Made by a program: the position numbers and the translations under genes. Source: Cristatella mucedo (taxonomy: Eukaryota > Bryozoa > Phylactolaemata > Cristatellidae). From it: a stretch of DNA of 64,000 nt. Shown one piece after another: positions 31,790 through 44,639 of this stretch. The notes under the pieces are model-generated. The model was not told where the DNA came from. It searched no databases and saw only the letters and a program-made list of their open reading frames with translations. The stretch is from contig WPIO01000075.1 of NCBI GenBank assembly GCA_009760855.2, forward strand, positions 556,501 through 620,500. The letters are read 5' to 3'. Position 1 is the stretch's first letter. Each line of letters begins with the position of its first letter.

Positions 31790-34055
31790 TCCTAGTGTCG
31801 CTTACTTGAGAAGTGGCATGACTACAGCTTTTTTAAAAGATGCTGGGACATGACCTGAGGCTAATGACATAGTAGGGATGTTAGTTATGCATGGCATCAG
31901 AAGATCAATGCAACATAGGAGCAGGACCGTGGGTATAGGGTCCAGAGGACTCGTTTTCTTTGATTGGGATATGAACTTAAGGGCGAGATCACAGGTGACC
32001 TGCTTAAATGAGATGCAGCCAGGAATCGGAGAACAGCATTCTAGTGGGGATACTGTCATTGCAGGGATGGACACCCTGATCTTGTCAATCTTCTGCACAA
32101 AGAATCGAGACAAGCGATCAGCTAGATCATCACAAGGATCATCAGGGAAGGAGCTAATCTGGGAACGGTTGAGGAGACGGTTTATTGTCGACATCAGTAT
32201 TTTTGGATTGTGCATCTGTGATTCAACAATGTTTCTATTGAAGCTAGACTTGGCCTTTGCTAGGATCGATCGGTACGACCTACAGTAGTCTTTATATGCC
32301 TGTTGATGGACAATCAGTCCTGATCTTGTGTATGTTTTATCAAGTTTGAGCTTAGTACAACTAGCTGGTTTAATGTCTGTGGTAAACCATAGGCCGTCTG
32401 GGCAGGGGCGCATAGTGGACTTTGCCAGAGGTGCAAACTCGTCGAGCGTGTCAGCTAGTGTCATGTTGTAGCTGTCTACCAATGATGACAGATCGGAGAA
32501 AGCACTGAGTTGCCGCACGGACAGCATCGATGTCAAGGGTCTTGAGGTTTTGCGATTTACAGGTTATTTTAGAGGAGGGTGTGGGCACACACTGTAGATT
32601 TAATGAGATCTGCATGCGGTCAGATAAGCAAGATTCTGCAGTAATTGGTGATGACAAAGTGCAGTTGTATGAGAAAATGCGGTCGCGTGTGTGACCCTTG
32701 ATGTGAGTAGGGCCATGCACATGAGCCACAAGAGACAATGACTCAGTCAATGCACAAAATTCAGGGCTGAAGACGTCAGAAAAGTTATTAGAGTGAACGT
32801 TAAAATCACCCATAACGAGGAAGGATCGATTTCTTGCACAAAGAATCAAAATGAGATGGAAGAAGTCCGAGATAAAGGAGGCATCGGTACCTGGTGGGCG
32901 ATAGACTACTGCCACTATCGGTAGCTTGTTTTCGGGTGAGACCAAGACAATTGATTCAAAAGACTGCTTCGAGGGTACTGCAAATGGCTTGAAGTTGAAT
33001 TTCGAGCACACGATAATAGCAACTCTGTTGGCTGAATCCGCTTCACAGCCATTGTGCCGGACGATTTAACCTTGACCTGCAGTGCATTATTAACTGAGTC
33101 AGGAGACCGGCTATTCTTGGAGCTGCAGACTACAGCTGATTGGCTGTACCTAGGGCCAATAGACCCCTGCCAAGGCCACCTCAGCCAATAGCATTCATTC
33201 AGGGCTACTATATATTGGACCCATTTGTTACTTGTTCTTTGTCCGTGTTTCCGTATTTGGGTACGGTCCACGTTATGTTTGTTGGCTGCGGTAATAAAAT
33301 ACCATAATTTTCTCGACCTTTGACTGGTGAATGGCTTCACGGCAGCACTGCGTCTCACAAACTCCACCTCCAGTTTTGATTGATCTAGGGGCGTGAAAGA
33401 ACGAGAAACCAGATGGGGTTGCGTCTTTAATTGTCTCGAAGTTTATCGATTTTAGCCAAGTTTCAGTTAGGGCGAGCAGGTCGATACCATTTTCAAAAAT
33501 ACGGTTGCCTATTACCAGAGGTTTAATGCGCATTTAGTGAGGATTCCAAAGGCAAACGTTAAGTCTGGCCGATGGAGTTACAACAGGCCTGATGACCTCC
33601 AAGTTAGAGAGATTTACAGTGACGCCTGTGGGCGAGCATGCTGAGCGGTTCGAGACAATGCTAGGAATAGCAAATGAGTGGGTTCTCAACTCGCGCTTCC
33701 TGCCCAACGAGTGGCTCAGACAGCACTTGGACGAGGACGTACCTTATTTCATAGACGTCGTCAGGTATGACCGCACTCAATGTAGGATCAGTGTTACGAC
33801 GTCGGCTCGTTCTCCTGCAAGTCAACGTATTGCCCCTAGCCAGGCTGCCTTACGTACGTGCTTCCAGTCACTCATCGACGACCGTCGGGCTTTGCTGTAG
33901 CACTACGAAGAATCTGGCCGTTTACATATGGGACTGCCTGGCTAGCGTTCTTCCCACTGGCAGCCTGCACGGAGTGAGAGTTCACGAAGCCGACAAAAAC
34001 GTGGCGACCTACCGCGGAGAGCTCTATCGTTGCCCGGACAGGAGGTTGACGTCGT
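31790..34055 (-). mobile_element. L2-clade LINE, 5' half, decayed
   Basis: Read on the minus strand: 5' UTR (34055 to about 33540); the start of an AP-type endonuclease with LLALTETWLKS; an interruption by a solo LTR; then VAVVYRPPGTDASFISDF, MGDFNVHSNN and LSDR (usually LSDH). The linker runs to SFKKAVVMPLLK before the RT. The RT domain is absent, so the element is cut at its 3' side, next to unit B. Frames are broken near 32.45-32.55 kb. The 102-codon plus-strand ORF at 33592-33900 is antisense to the 5' UTR. Confidence 0.85.
33026..33359 (+). mobile_element. Solo LTR nested in L2
   Basis: 334 bp starting TGTTGGCTGAATCC and ending GCGTCTCACA, i.e. TG...CA termini. The 5-bp sequence AACTC flanks both sides (33021-33025 and 33360-33364). 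In the plus direction it has a TATA-like CTATATATTGG near 33209 and AATAAAAT near 33293, as expected for an LTR. It splits the L2 endonuclease between Gly-Gly-Gly and the VAIIV segment, which is continuous in the L2 at 61.5 kb. No internal retroelement sequence remains. Confidence 0.8.
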
Positions 34056-35036
34056 AATGTAATGTATCTCCGTCAGTAACTCCACAAAGTCATAAAGACC
34101 ATGTGGGTGTTACGCAGGAGAGTTGTGTATAGCGCACTCACAGCCTAAGCGGCTTTCGGTACGCATTCGGTAGCCAACAGACTTCGTCTCACGCAACAAA
34201 GAGAAAGTGGGAAGCATAGCAGAGTTAGGAGAGCAGTTGAGGTAGTGAGTAGCATAGAAGTAGCAGTTCATGACCGCTGAAAAGATGTGCCATAGTCGGC
34301 AGTAGGAGAGTAGATGTCGTTGCGTAAGAATTGTGGAAGCGAGTTCCACAGTCTAGGACCTGCAGAGCTAAAGCTTCTGTCGCCAACTGTCTTTAAGCGG
34401 AGGAATGGGACAGCTAATTTATTGTCCACACAGGACCTGAGAGCGCGAACAGGCTGAAACTGATGCAGCAGTTCAGCTAGGTATGAAGGAGCCATACCGT
34501 GGCGGGCCTTGTGGGTCAGCGTAAGAACTTTGCTCTGTATCCTTTGCTCAACCGGCAACCATTTTAGCTCTTTCAGCAAAGGAGACACGTGCTCAAACTG
34601 CTGGGACTTGAAGACCAGTCTCGCAGCCATATTCAAAGTCCGCTGTAGTGGCATAATAGCTTTCTTTGGTAGCCCAGCCAAAATAGAATTACAATAATCA
34701 AGCCGAGACAGAACTAAAGAGCTAGTTAATTTTTTTACAAGCCACTGTGGGAGACAGCTCCTAATCTTGGATAGGGATCGGATGTGAAGGCTAGCTGTAG
34801 AGGCAGTCTTCTGAATGAAGCTTTTGAAATTGAGGCAGCTGTCGAACACGACACCTAGATTACGAGCACGCGGTGAAGGTCGCACAATAGCATCACCTAT
34901 TAGAACAGCAAAGCCTTTTAGTCCAGCCACACGCTTAGGGTGTCATATGAGAAGCAGTTCGGTTTTATCGTCATTTAATTTCAGGAAGTTTTCCGACATC
35001 CAGGATCGAATATCATCCTCCCCTGGAGCTCAGACG
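34056..35036 (-). mobile_element. LINE (second family), RT C-terminus to tail
   Basis: The minus-strand frame 34930-34268 encodes ARNLGVVFDSCLNFKS, VLSRLDYCNSILAGLPKKAI, LKELKWLPVEQRIQSKVLT and GPRLWNSLPQFLRND. The order is that of the region following the RT in L2/CR1-type LINEs, with sequence distinct from the main L2 family. The 5' end is truncated inside the RT (35036). Confidence 0.85.
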
Positions 35037-35039
35037 GCG

Positions 35040-35440
35040 AAAGTAATACGATGGCTGCTGACAAAATCTCGCCTTCGACTGGATGCCGCACTCGCTCGCT
35101 CTCTCTCGAGCTGCTTCGCAGCGTGCTCCGTCGCCAGTCTCTGCGCCGCACGCCGCGGCCGGGGCCGAGCGCTACCATGACTACATATCAACGTCTCTCC
35201 GCGGCACGCCGGGGCCGGGGCAGAGCGCTACCATGACTATGTATCAATGTTACGATGGCTAGGCCAGAACGCAGCGAGCGGGTTGCGAGCAAATACTCGG
35301 TCAGTCGGAGCGGCCATACCAAGAGCGCCGCGGCGGCTTCACTAGCTCAGGGCGTCGCCGAGTGCGCTAGACCCGGAAAGACGCGCATACAGAGCGGCTT
35401 ACGTAGCGACGCTACGGGAGCTTGTGCACAGTCAAAAATC
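35040..35440. other. CpG-rich segment with ~60-bp tandem repeat
   Basis: A GC-rich tract. Two related copies carrying GCGCTACCATGACTA lie at about 35150-35205 and 35205-35255. No family match or splice structure was seen. Confidence 0.5.
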
Positions 35441-35514
35441 GTCTTGAGTCAGCCTGAGCGCATTGATCAACAGCGGGTCCAGTGGCCTAAGAAACCATTC
35501 CATTGCCTTTTCGC

Positions 35515-35605
35515 TTTGCAGCAAATGTAAAGCGCCTAATTAGAGATTGAGTTCTCTAAAGGTGCTTTATTGAGTGCATTATTATTGTCTTTATCATTAT
35601 TAAGA
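35515..35605 (+). mobile_element. L2 3' tail fragment
   Basis: TTGCAGCAAATGTAAAGCGC with the paired arm and (ATT)n. Confidence 0.75.
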
Positions 35606-35814
35606 AAGGAGCTAGCTTCGAGCGAGCTAGTGTGTGCACAGTGGTGCTAAAGCAGACGGTCTGTCTGAAGTGGCGGTTCTGGCCACAGCGGCGGCTCCAG
35701 GGAGCTTTTCTTCTGTTAATGCATAGTTAACGAATCTTAGTAACAGGATTAAAATCTAGGAATACATTTGATCTACGATGACGACGCGATAACGGTTGCC
35801 GACGATCATAACTG

Positions 35815-36105
35815 ACATGCAGTTAAAAGAACTTAAAACACACCTATTTAGCACAGCATTTAGTGGAACCCTGTGATTTGTCCTTCGTGTGCTTATGCGT
35901 GCTGACACTGTGCATGCTGCCACTAACCACATCTGCATGCTGACCCTGTGCATGTCACCCCTAACCATGTCATTCATGTTGTTTATCAAGCATGATATTA
36001 CTCACCATTCAATCGCGTTTCCCTTTGCAGCAAATTCAAACCATCTAGAAAGAGATTGAATTATCTGAGGGTGCTTTATTATATGCATTATTATTATTAT
36101 TATGC
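35815..36105 (+). mobile_element. L2 3' UTR and tail
   Basis: Begins within the codons for LKTHLF (AACTTAAAACACACCTATTT). It runs through the shared 3' UTR (ACATCTGCATGCTGACCCTG) and ends with a modified hairpin and (ATT)n. Stretch 36110-36740 shows a G-run at 36345 and no gene that I can support. Confidence 0.8.
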
Positions 36106-36744
36106 AGGCTACTAGCCGCTGGCGTAGCTAAGACAGCCGCCGGCATGAGAGACCCCGCAGCCCGAAGCGATAAGCGTTTATATATCCATTGGCACGTAAT
36201 TTCTTCGATGTACGGTTAAATAACCATTAGAATAACTTTAAACAGGTCTTGGCTGTATCATTTCTGTATACCATGTTCGCAAGATCTTTGCTTTTTGGAA
36301 GAATTTGGCACGGAAAGCGAACGCACGAGAGAGCACTCTATGTCGGGGGGGGCGAGAAATCTAAAGGCTAACTGTCTAAAGGCTTACCGTCCGGGGCTCG
36401 GTTACCGTACCGGTGCGGGTGGTTGCTTTGGATTAGTCAGTTCTTGATACAACGCTTATTAGTTATGATCGAGCAAAACTATTACCACTTCTTCATCGTC
36501 ATACTGTATTAGTGGATGCAATTGCTGTTTCGAAGATCCACGAATTATTCATTAGCGAAAGAAAAGTGCTACGAAACTTACGTGCGGGCCGAGCCCGGAA
36601 AGCTCGCCCTTGAGGGCGGCTGTCGTTTGACATTCCCAGCTTTATCTCGAGACTCGAGTAGAGGCTCCGTTTGTTTGATATTCCGCGAGTTATCTCAAAC
36701 CACCTTGAGCAATCTCACTCAAGAACTGATCTAAATTTCTCTCA

Positions 36745-37885
36745 CTTTAGTAGTCATCAGGTGGGCTATAACTCCAGTGGGCCTCATTAACGCTTAACTT
36801 AAAAATGCTGGCTAAATGTGCAAATAACTCCTGTTGATAAGAGTTCTTATTTCTGAAAAGACATCGATCTGCTTGTTGTGACCGAGACGTGGCTAAAATC
36901 TGTACGAGCACGACCAATTAAAATACAACCCCAAAAGGCTTCTCCTTTCTGTATATCCCTACATTAGTCAAACCTGGTGAAGAAGTCAACGTTATCACGT
37001 GCTCAGCGTTAAGTTTTAAGCCGTTTCCAATACCCGAGAAGCAGTTTTTCAAATTTATGGTTTTTAGTTCATCCGACAACAAGTTACCTATGGTGGCAGT
37101 AGTCTATCACCTTCCAAGTATCAAGACCTCATTTAATCATAGGTTTCTGTGCTATAATTTTGATTTTTGTTAATGCACAAACTAGATTTTACCTAGTTAT
37201 GAGATATTTCTCTCTCTATTTTGACATCTTATCTAACGCTTTCAGCATCGACTTTCTTGCACTGACTGGCTCATTTTCTCTTGAAATTCAGGTGCATGAC
37301 CATATTCACATTGAATGTCACACAGTCGGCAAATTTCCTCCTTCCACTGCATGCCGCCAGCACATTATTACTTAATTCTGCATATCTGACCGCATAAAAC
37401 TTTCGGTGATTCTACATTGCATGCCATCCTAAAGCCACCTATGAATCGTGAAACCTCAAGACCCTTGACACGAATCCGGTCTACTCGAGAATATGCTCTT
37501 CACCCCTGATGCTCAATCCTATCACACCTTCCGAACAGTCATCGGTTGTCGAACGCTGCATCACGACACCAGTTGACAAGCTCAACGAGTTGGCATCTCT
37601 GGCTAAGAGCACTGTTCGCCATAGCTAGGTATAGAAAGCAAAGCTTGAAAAAGAATTCGTAAGATCAGGACTGACTGTCCATCGACAAGTATTCGAGAAC
37701 TAATGTAAATCGTTACAATACATCCTAGCATCAGCCAAATCTAGCTTCCATGCAAACATTGTTAAATCACAGATGACCAAAAAATGTTAGGTTCTACATT
37801 CAACCGGCTCCCTAACAGCTCCCATGTTTGCTCCTTAACAAGAGATCCTTTTGGTGATCTAACAGATCAAAATTCTAGCTCCTTT
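36745..37885 (+). mobile_element. L2-related LINE, diverged subfamily (b)
   Basis: 5' UTR-like sequence followed by a badly decayed endonuclease region. It shares AACTCCTGTTGATAAGAGTT with the copy at 60.26 kb and differs from the main L2 family by roughly a quarter of its bases. No long frame survives. Confidence 0.65.
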
Positions 37886-39975
37886 CTTAATAGGTCAGTC
37901 CCTTCTCAGATCCGTCATCGTCGGTAGATAGCTACAGCACCACACTAGCTGACATACTCGACGAGTTTGCAGGTCTGACTAAGCTCACCGTATGACCTCG
38001 CCCAGACGGTCTGTGGTTTGCCACAGACATTAAACTAGCCAGGTCTACTAAGCACTAGCTTGAAAAAACATACACAAGAACAGAACTGATTGTCCATCGA
38101 CAGGCATACGAGGACTAATGTAGGTCGTACCAATCGATCCCAACAAAAGCCAAGTCTAGCTTCTATAAAAACATTGTTAAATCAAGATACACAATCCAAA
38201 ACTGCTGATGTCGAAATTCAACCATCTCCTCAACCGTTCCCAGATTAGCTTCTTACCTAATGATCCCTGTGATGATCTAGTTGATTGCTTCACTCGATTC
38301 TTTTTCCAGAAGACAGACAAGATCAGGGAGATCATCCCTGCGATCGTAGCATCCTCCCTAGAATGCTGACCCTCGATTCCTGGCTGCATCTCAATGTCTA
38401 CATTCAAGCAGGTCACTAGTGATCTCGTTCTGAAGTTCATATCCCAATCAAAAAAGACGACAGGTCTTTTGGACCTTATACCTACTGGGCTGCTTCTACG
38501 CTGCATTGATCTGCTGCTACCGGGCATAACTAACATCATTATTATGGAATGAGCATCTGGTCATTCCTAGCACCTTTCAAAAAAGCGGTAGTTAGGCCAC
38601 TTCTCAAGAAAGCAATAATAGATCCAGAGAACTTGAGCAACTACCGCCCAGTCTCACTTCTAACATTCCTATCAAAGACACTGGAACGGGTCGTGGTGGA
38701 CCAGCTGAACTCATATGTTGAAACTTCAAACCTTGCTAAAAAAAACTCGAGTCTGACTTTAGCACTAATCACTCCACAGAGTCAGCATTGCATAGGGTAT
38801 ACAATGACCTACTTAGGAATTCAGACATGGGTAGAGTATCTCTCTTTGTTTTTCTCGATCTTTCGGCAGGTTTTGACACTATCGGTCACCAAGTTCTTCT
38901 TGAGCACCTCTCGTATCGCCTGGAATCACTGGTACAGCTCTGCAACAGTTCAGGTCCTATGTCAGTGGGAGACTCCAGAGTATTGAAGTGAATGGACAAA
39001 GACCATCAGAGGCACCTCTGAAATATAGGGTACCTCAGGGCTCCGTGCCAGGTCCAGTTCTGTTCACGGTTTATATTCTCGCTCTTGTCGATGTGCCTGC
39101 CAAGCACAATCTAGGCTTTCACTTCTATGCGGATGATACTCAGTTGTACCTTTGCTTTGATTCCTCCCAGCCTTCGAGCACCTCAAATTCTATCCTCTCC
39201 CTTGCTGCATGTATTTATGAAATCCGCACATGGATGGCAGCAAATTTTTAAAGTAAAAGATAATAAAACCAACCTACCAGTTATGGGAAAACCAAGTGTA
39301 ATTCAGATATTCGAAAGGTTGGCGCTCAAAATCGGTTCTGCCAGCATGTCGCCTGTTGAATCTGCCTGAAATCTAGGTGTCATGCCCCAGTGACCTTTCG
39401 TTAGACGACCACATTAGCTCCACAATCAAATCTGCACACTTTCAGCGACACAACATTGCTAAAATTCGGACTTGTCTAGATAAGGATACCACGTCTAAGT
39501 TGGGCCATGCAATTGTGACATCCCGTCTTATCTTCTGTAACTCACTGCCTGCTGGCCTACCGGCATTTGCGATCAGGCGATTGCAGCTGGTGCAAAACTA
39601 TACAGCTAGGTTTATCTGTCTTGAGCATAGCAGTTGCCACATCACACCACTTCTCGCCGAACTGCACTGGCTACCAGTCAACCAACGCATCGACTTTAAG
39701 ATTTTTTATGTTCACCTTTTAGGTTCCTTCATTCTTTGGCTCCAGCCTATCTATCAGATATACTTTCCACCAGGCCAAGCATCGTACCACCTGCTTTTCG
39801 GAATGTATATGTTTACTTATACCTCGTACAAACCTAAACTCCAATAGAGACCGAGCATCTAGTTCGTATGCTCCCTCTCATCACTCGACCATGTTGCCAT
39901 TAGCAGCAAATGTAAAGCGCCTAGAAAGAGATGGAGTTCTCTTAGGGTGCTTTAGCAAGTATATTATTATTATTA
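37886..39975 (+). mobile_element. L2-clade LINE, linker to 3' tail, decayed
   Basis: Recognisable pieces in order: linker (near 37.9-38.5 kb), APFKKAVVRPLLKKAIIDPE (38549-), SKTLERVVVDQLNSYVET, a frameshift, [20 protein letters not shown] (39.12 kb) and PLLAELHWLPVNQRIDFK (39.65 kb). The tail hairpin and (ATT)n lie at 39900-39975. The RT active-site block is intact but stops and frameshifts divide the ORF. Confidence 0.85.
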
Positions 39976-40134
39976 GGATGGCTTTTTAAAACTGAGAGTG
40001 GAATGCGAGTGCTACTGCAATCACCAATAGCTTGCTCGCCATATACAATCTGAAATTTTAAGCTCTTCATATAGACATTCTGTGGCAATTTTGATATTAT
40101 GACACTGTCGTTAAAATAGGAAAAATATAAATCA

Positions 40135-40262
40135 TTTTTAAAGCGCCCCAAGAGAACTTAATATCTAGTCAGGTGTTTCGCTCATGCCTCTGGGCTCGAG
40201 CCCACGACCTCAGCCTTACCTTCGTCGGGGACAAGCACCTTAAACATGGAACCAAATAGCTC
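40135..40262 (-). mobile_element. L2-tailed SINE
   Basis: Tail AAAGCGCCCCAAGAGAACTT, B-box region GGGCTCGAGCCCACGA and head AAACATGGAACCAAATAGC, all antisense on the plus strand. Confidence 0.7.
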
Positions 40263-40313
40263 TACGTCGGCTATGGCTTGTTGTGATATATCACAGTTTG
40301 ATTTAAGTGACAT

Positions 40314-41838
40314 AATAATAATAATAATTCACTTGATAAAGCGCCCTCAGATACCTTAATCTCTCTCTAGGCGCTTTACATTTGCTGTAAAGTGAAATGC
40401 AATTGAATGGTAAGTAAAATCATGCTTGAAAAACAAACGAAATGAGTAACATGGTTAGGGGTGACATGCACAGGGACAGCATGCAAATGTGGTTAGTGGC
40501 AGCATGCACAGTGTCAGCACGCATAAGCACATCAAGGACGAATCACAGGGACCCACTAAATGCTATCCTAAATAGGTGTGTTTTTAGGTTCCTTTTAAAT
40601 GTGGTCAGGTCAGGGGATGTTCTGACGCAGGTCGGGAGGGAGTTCCAGGCTGCTGGAGCATACAAACTAAATGCACGGTTTCCAAAGGATTTAAGGTTTG
40701 TATGAGGTATTTGTAGACTGTTGGATTCCGAAAAGCGGGTGGTATATCTGACAGATAGGCTGGAGCCATAGAATGAAGGGACCTAAAAGTGAGCGACAAA
40801 ACCTTGAAGTCAATCCGTTGCTTGACTGGTAGCCAGTGCAGGTCGAAGAGATGTGGAGTAATGTGGCAACTGTGACGCTCACGACAGACAAGCCTAGCTG
40901 CCGAGTTTTGCACCAGCTGCAATCGCCTGATCGCACATGCTGGTAGGCCAGTAAGCAGTGAGCTGCAGAAGTCCAGACGAGATGTCACGAATGCACGGAC
41001 CAACATAGACGTAGTATCCTTATCTAAACAAGCTCAAATTTTAGCAATATCATGAAGCTGAAAATAGGCAGATTTGACCGTGGAGCTGATATGGTCGTCT
41101 AACGAGAGGTCACTTTGGAATATGACACCTATATTTCGAACTGATTCAACTGAAGATATGCTGGCAGAGCCCATTTTGAGAGTCAGCCTTTCCAATCTCT
41201 GGATCACACTGGGTTTGCCCATAACTAGTAAGTTAGTTTTATCATCGTTTAGTTTTGGATAATTTTCTGCCATCCATGTGCGGACGTCATCAATGCATGC
41301 AGCTAGTGAGTTGAGAGAATTTGAGGTGCTCGAAGGCTGGGAGGGATCAAAGCAAAGGTACAACTGAGTGTCATCCGCATAGAAGTGAAAGCCTAGATTG
41401 TGCTTGGCAATCACATCAGCAAGAGGCAGAGTATAAACCGTGAAAAGAACCGGACCTAGCACTGAGCCCTGAGGTACTCCATATTTCAGAGGTACTTCTG
41501 TTGATCTTTGTCCATTCACGTCAATACGCTGGAGTCTGCCACTGAGATAGGACCTGAACCACTGCAGAGCAGTGCCAGTGATGCCCAGGCTAGATGAGAG
41601 GCGCTCTAGAAGAACTTTATGATCGATGGTATCAAAAGCTGCCGAAAGATCAAGTAAAACAAGCAGAGACACTCTACCCATGGCTGCATTCCTAAGTAGG
41701 TCGTTGTATACCCGAAGCAATGCTGACTCTGTGGAGTGATTAGCTCTAAAGCCAGACTGGAACTTACTAGCAAGGTGTGAGGTTTCGATATACGAGTTCA
41801 GCTGGTCCGCCACGACCCGTTCCAGTGTCTTTGCAACG
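40314..41838 (-). mobile_element. L2-clade LINE, best-preserved RT
   Basis: 5'-truncated copy. The frame 41846-41034 encodes a nearly complete RT palm: [56 protein letters not shown] and [16 protein letters not shown]. An in-frame TGA just before 41034, where related copies have an Arg codon, separates it from the C-terminal frame (41006-40605). That frame then shifts after PAYLSD because of a short deletion. The 3' hairpin and (TAA)n are at 40314-40385. Catalytic FYADD residues are present, but the element cannot make a full protein. Confidence 0.9.
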
Positions 41839-41924
41839 AGAGCCAAAGGCCCGGGAGGAACGCTGAGGTACGCCGGGTACTGGCAGCCAGGTACTGGCTG
41901 GATGCGGTTGCCGTATAAATATAT

Positions 41925-42072
41925 ATAAATATATATAATTCATTTATATAGCGCTCCAAGAGAACCTAATCTCTATTCAGGCGCTTCACAAGTGCCTCGG
42001 GGCTCGAGCCCACGACCTCACTCAGACCTTGGTCGGGGCGAGCACCTTAACCGCAGGACCAAACTAGCCGTG
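41925..42072 (-). mobile_element. L2-tailed SINE, best copy
   Basis: Antisense: tail ATATAGCGCTCCAAGAGAAC, B-box region GGGGCTCGAGCCCACGAC and head CGGGGCGAGCACCTTAACCG with GGACCAAACTAG at the 5' end. It adjoins a short TATAAATATA repeat. Confidence 0.75.
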
Positions 42073-42129
42073 CGAATAAACGTCTTTAAGCTCACTTTGC
42101 TGTTCTGCGTGGTATCGCGTACCTGCCGC

Positions 42130-42700
42130 TTAGAGAATGTCTAACTACATATTCGTCGATTATTCTCGCGTTACGAAGTGGCTGTTTCAGGCAGAGGAAG
42201 TCAGCTCTGCATTGATACAAGCCTGTTTTTTTTATCTTCACCATTCGGTTCGCGGCAACTAAGGCCCACCTGACATACTTTCCCGAATTCGTGCATCCTT
42301 TGCAGTCTTACCAATTGATACTGACATGCAGCTCCCATTCAAGCCCAAAAAAGTTGCTGACGGTAGCGATACTTTTTTTTTTATAAAGGAACTAGACGTT
42401 GGCTCAGCATGGAAAATAGCTGTGGCTCGGAATGGTGACAGGTAGGCCGGAGTCACATTACAGTCTTGGTCGTGGTCTTGTCTACTTACTGCGATGTGAT
42501 ACGTGTGTTTGGCAAAGTGCTGACATCGATATGACACTACTTGAGATTACTATCAGATCCGCGGATCCTTACCATCGGCCACCAGATATGCTGCGAGAAA
42601 CGCTGACACTAGCTGCTGAGAACAGCAAGGCCTGCTCCACAAGGAATCAACCTAGGTGAACAGGCGACAGCTGTCGAGCGGCTTTGCACTCTGATGACGT
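42130..42700 (+). other. Possible degenerate retroelement integrase fragment
   Basis: The plus-strand translation FVDYSRVTKWLFQAEEVSSA near 42145-42205 resembles the start of a Gypsy-type integrase core (family pattern: hydrophobic, D, YSR). A stop and frame changes follow. Resemblance is by eye only; it could be chance. Confidence 0.2.
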
Positions 42701-42811
42701 TTCGCGACTGGCGACTCGACGAGGAGTAACAGATCAAGCCAAGTGAAGCATAGGTCTCGGCGTCCAATCGCTTAATCTGGTGTCAGCTGACGAGCGATCC
42801 GGCGGCATGAT

Positions 42812-43130
42812 TTATGACTTGGCGGTGCAAAAAACTCCCGTGCACGTGCTTGGTGTTGCAAGAATCGCCTGTACCTGCGTTAAAAGGGGTTCCCGGAAAA
42901 TTTTCAAGAGTGGTCGGAATTTCTCTCGCATGTGAAACCGTCTAAAGCTCGCGAACTGGACAGTACTAGTGACTTTCAAGGTCACATTGCTTGGCGGCAT
43001 CGATCGCGTCGCTTGTTGGAGCAAAACAGCCCGATGACAGATCTGCTCTAGAGGTTGTCGCAAATATCTTGATCTAGTCATTAGGCCGTACAGAAAAAAG
43101 CAGTAAATTAACGGATCGGATGTGGATTCC
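42812..43130 (-). CDS. Possible GPCR last exon (TM7 and C-tail)
   Basis: On the minus strand the acceptor GTAGCTTCAG is followed by a 106-codon open frame to TAA at 42812. It starts ESTSDPLIYCFFLYGLMTRS, which has the D/NPxxY pattern of TM7 in rhodopsin-family receptors. It continues with a basic stretch RYLRQPLEQICHR, fitting helix 8 with a Cys possibly lipidated. The remaining ~70 residues are a polar tail without a known motif. The N-terminal half of TM7 would have to come from an upstream exon, which was not found, so the model is partial and could be a decayed gene. There is no match to a transposon family in the window. Confidence 0.45.
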
Positions 43131-43481
43131 CTGAAGCTACCGGACCGATGTCAATTCCTTTGTAATGCAGAGCGCTCGATGGGCCTAGCCCCTCCCGTGA
43201 AGAGCGTCAGCCAACAGTGGCTAGTGGCTCCGAGTGCTCGCTGTAAGTAGGTCGCCACGCCTCGGAGCGTCTCGGGTGAGGCACGAGATCGTACCTATCC
43301 TTAGCTTGGGTCGCGACTTTGTGGCGTGTGCTGGATCGAGTGACAAAGTTTATCTTCTCGCCCTGAACACTTATGCCAGCTACCTCTTCGGCCAGCTACT
43401 CGGGTTGGTCTATTACTGCTCGACTCGTACAATGTTCGTCTCGCTGTGGGCTTTCTGCGTGTCTATCAGCCTGTATAGACA

Positions 43482-43680
<199 letters not shown>

Positions 43681-44012
43681 TACTTTTCTGTTTCTATTTA
43701 ACATTCAACTTTTGAAACTTCCGCCTATCACCAATAAGCTTGAACTTATCTTGTGTATTGCGGCTGGCTGTGTAAAAAGTGCAGCAAAATCATTTCAACC
43801 AACCACTCGCATCGCATGTCATAATATCGTCTCTCCCAATGGCATGACATATCATAACGGTTTCTAGCAATTATTTGTGGTTTTTCAATTATTAGAATTT
43901 GAAAATTCAGATGGGCATCCCAAGTTGCATAGCTGTGAGAGAGACAGAGAGAGGGAAGAGAGAGAAAGAGGGGAGTGGAGAAGAAATTTCTTTCGTTTAT
44001 TAAACATATACC

Positions 44013-44249
44013 ACGATCGGTAGATAACATGTTGCTGCACATTCCCAAAGCGTGATACAATATCAGGTTCGAATAATGAGGAGAGCAGCAGCAGAATACC
44101 ATTAAGGTGATTTTCAGTGAGTTGAGAACGCCACTTGTTTCTTTTTTACAAAACTTCATCATGGCGATGAGCTGTATGCACGAGTAAATGCTGCCAATCA
44201 TTACGAGCACACGCTTGGCATTTGCTAAAAACGCTGGAAACTGGGACAC
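44013..44249 (-). CDS. Possible GPCR exon (TM5-ICL3-TM6)
   Basis: The minus-strand frame contains two hydrophobic stretches, RVLVMIGSIYSCIQLIAMM and ITLMVFCCCSPHYSNLILY. They are separated by a short polar loop with KKETSG. The second has the F-x-x-C-x-x-P pattern of TM6 (here CCSPHY). It lies about 0.9 kb upstream of the TM7-like exon on the same strand, in the right order. The acceptor is near 44250. The donor is uncertain because candidates near 44010-44045 do not match the next exon's phase cleanly. It may be a chance ORF or a decayed receptor. Confidence 0.3.
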
Positions 44250-44639
44250 GGCAGCTGACTGTAGAAGTCACTGAGAGTTGTGCAAGATGTAAACTTTGAC
44301 AAGAGCACGTCCGATTTATTATCAGCAATCTTCTTCATGGTTATATTGAAAGGCCATGCAACAAAAATTGCCTCGCATGTTATAGCCCGCAGGTGCCCAC
44401 AATACGTGCCATGACCCTAGTGAGAGACGAATGAAATAGATCCGAGAGTGAACTTGTTTACCGTAGGAAAAATGAACAGCATAAGAACCTCTCCATAGAA
44501 GGGCAATACACAAACGAGACCACAAATGAATATTTAGCAAAAAGACAAAACCTCATTTACAACGCAAGTTGACATTTAGCCCGTCAAAATTACTGATAAA
44601 GTGCCTCATCCCCTCCTCCTGTCCCCGCTACTCCTTACT

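Noticed and set aside
33592-33900. 102-codon plus ORF
   Set aside because: It is antisense to the 5' UTR of an L2 element, as shown by alignment with 61130-61320.
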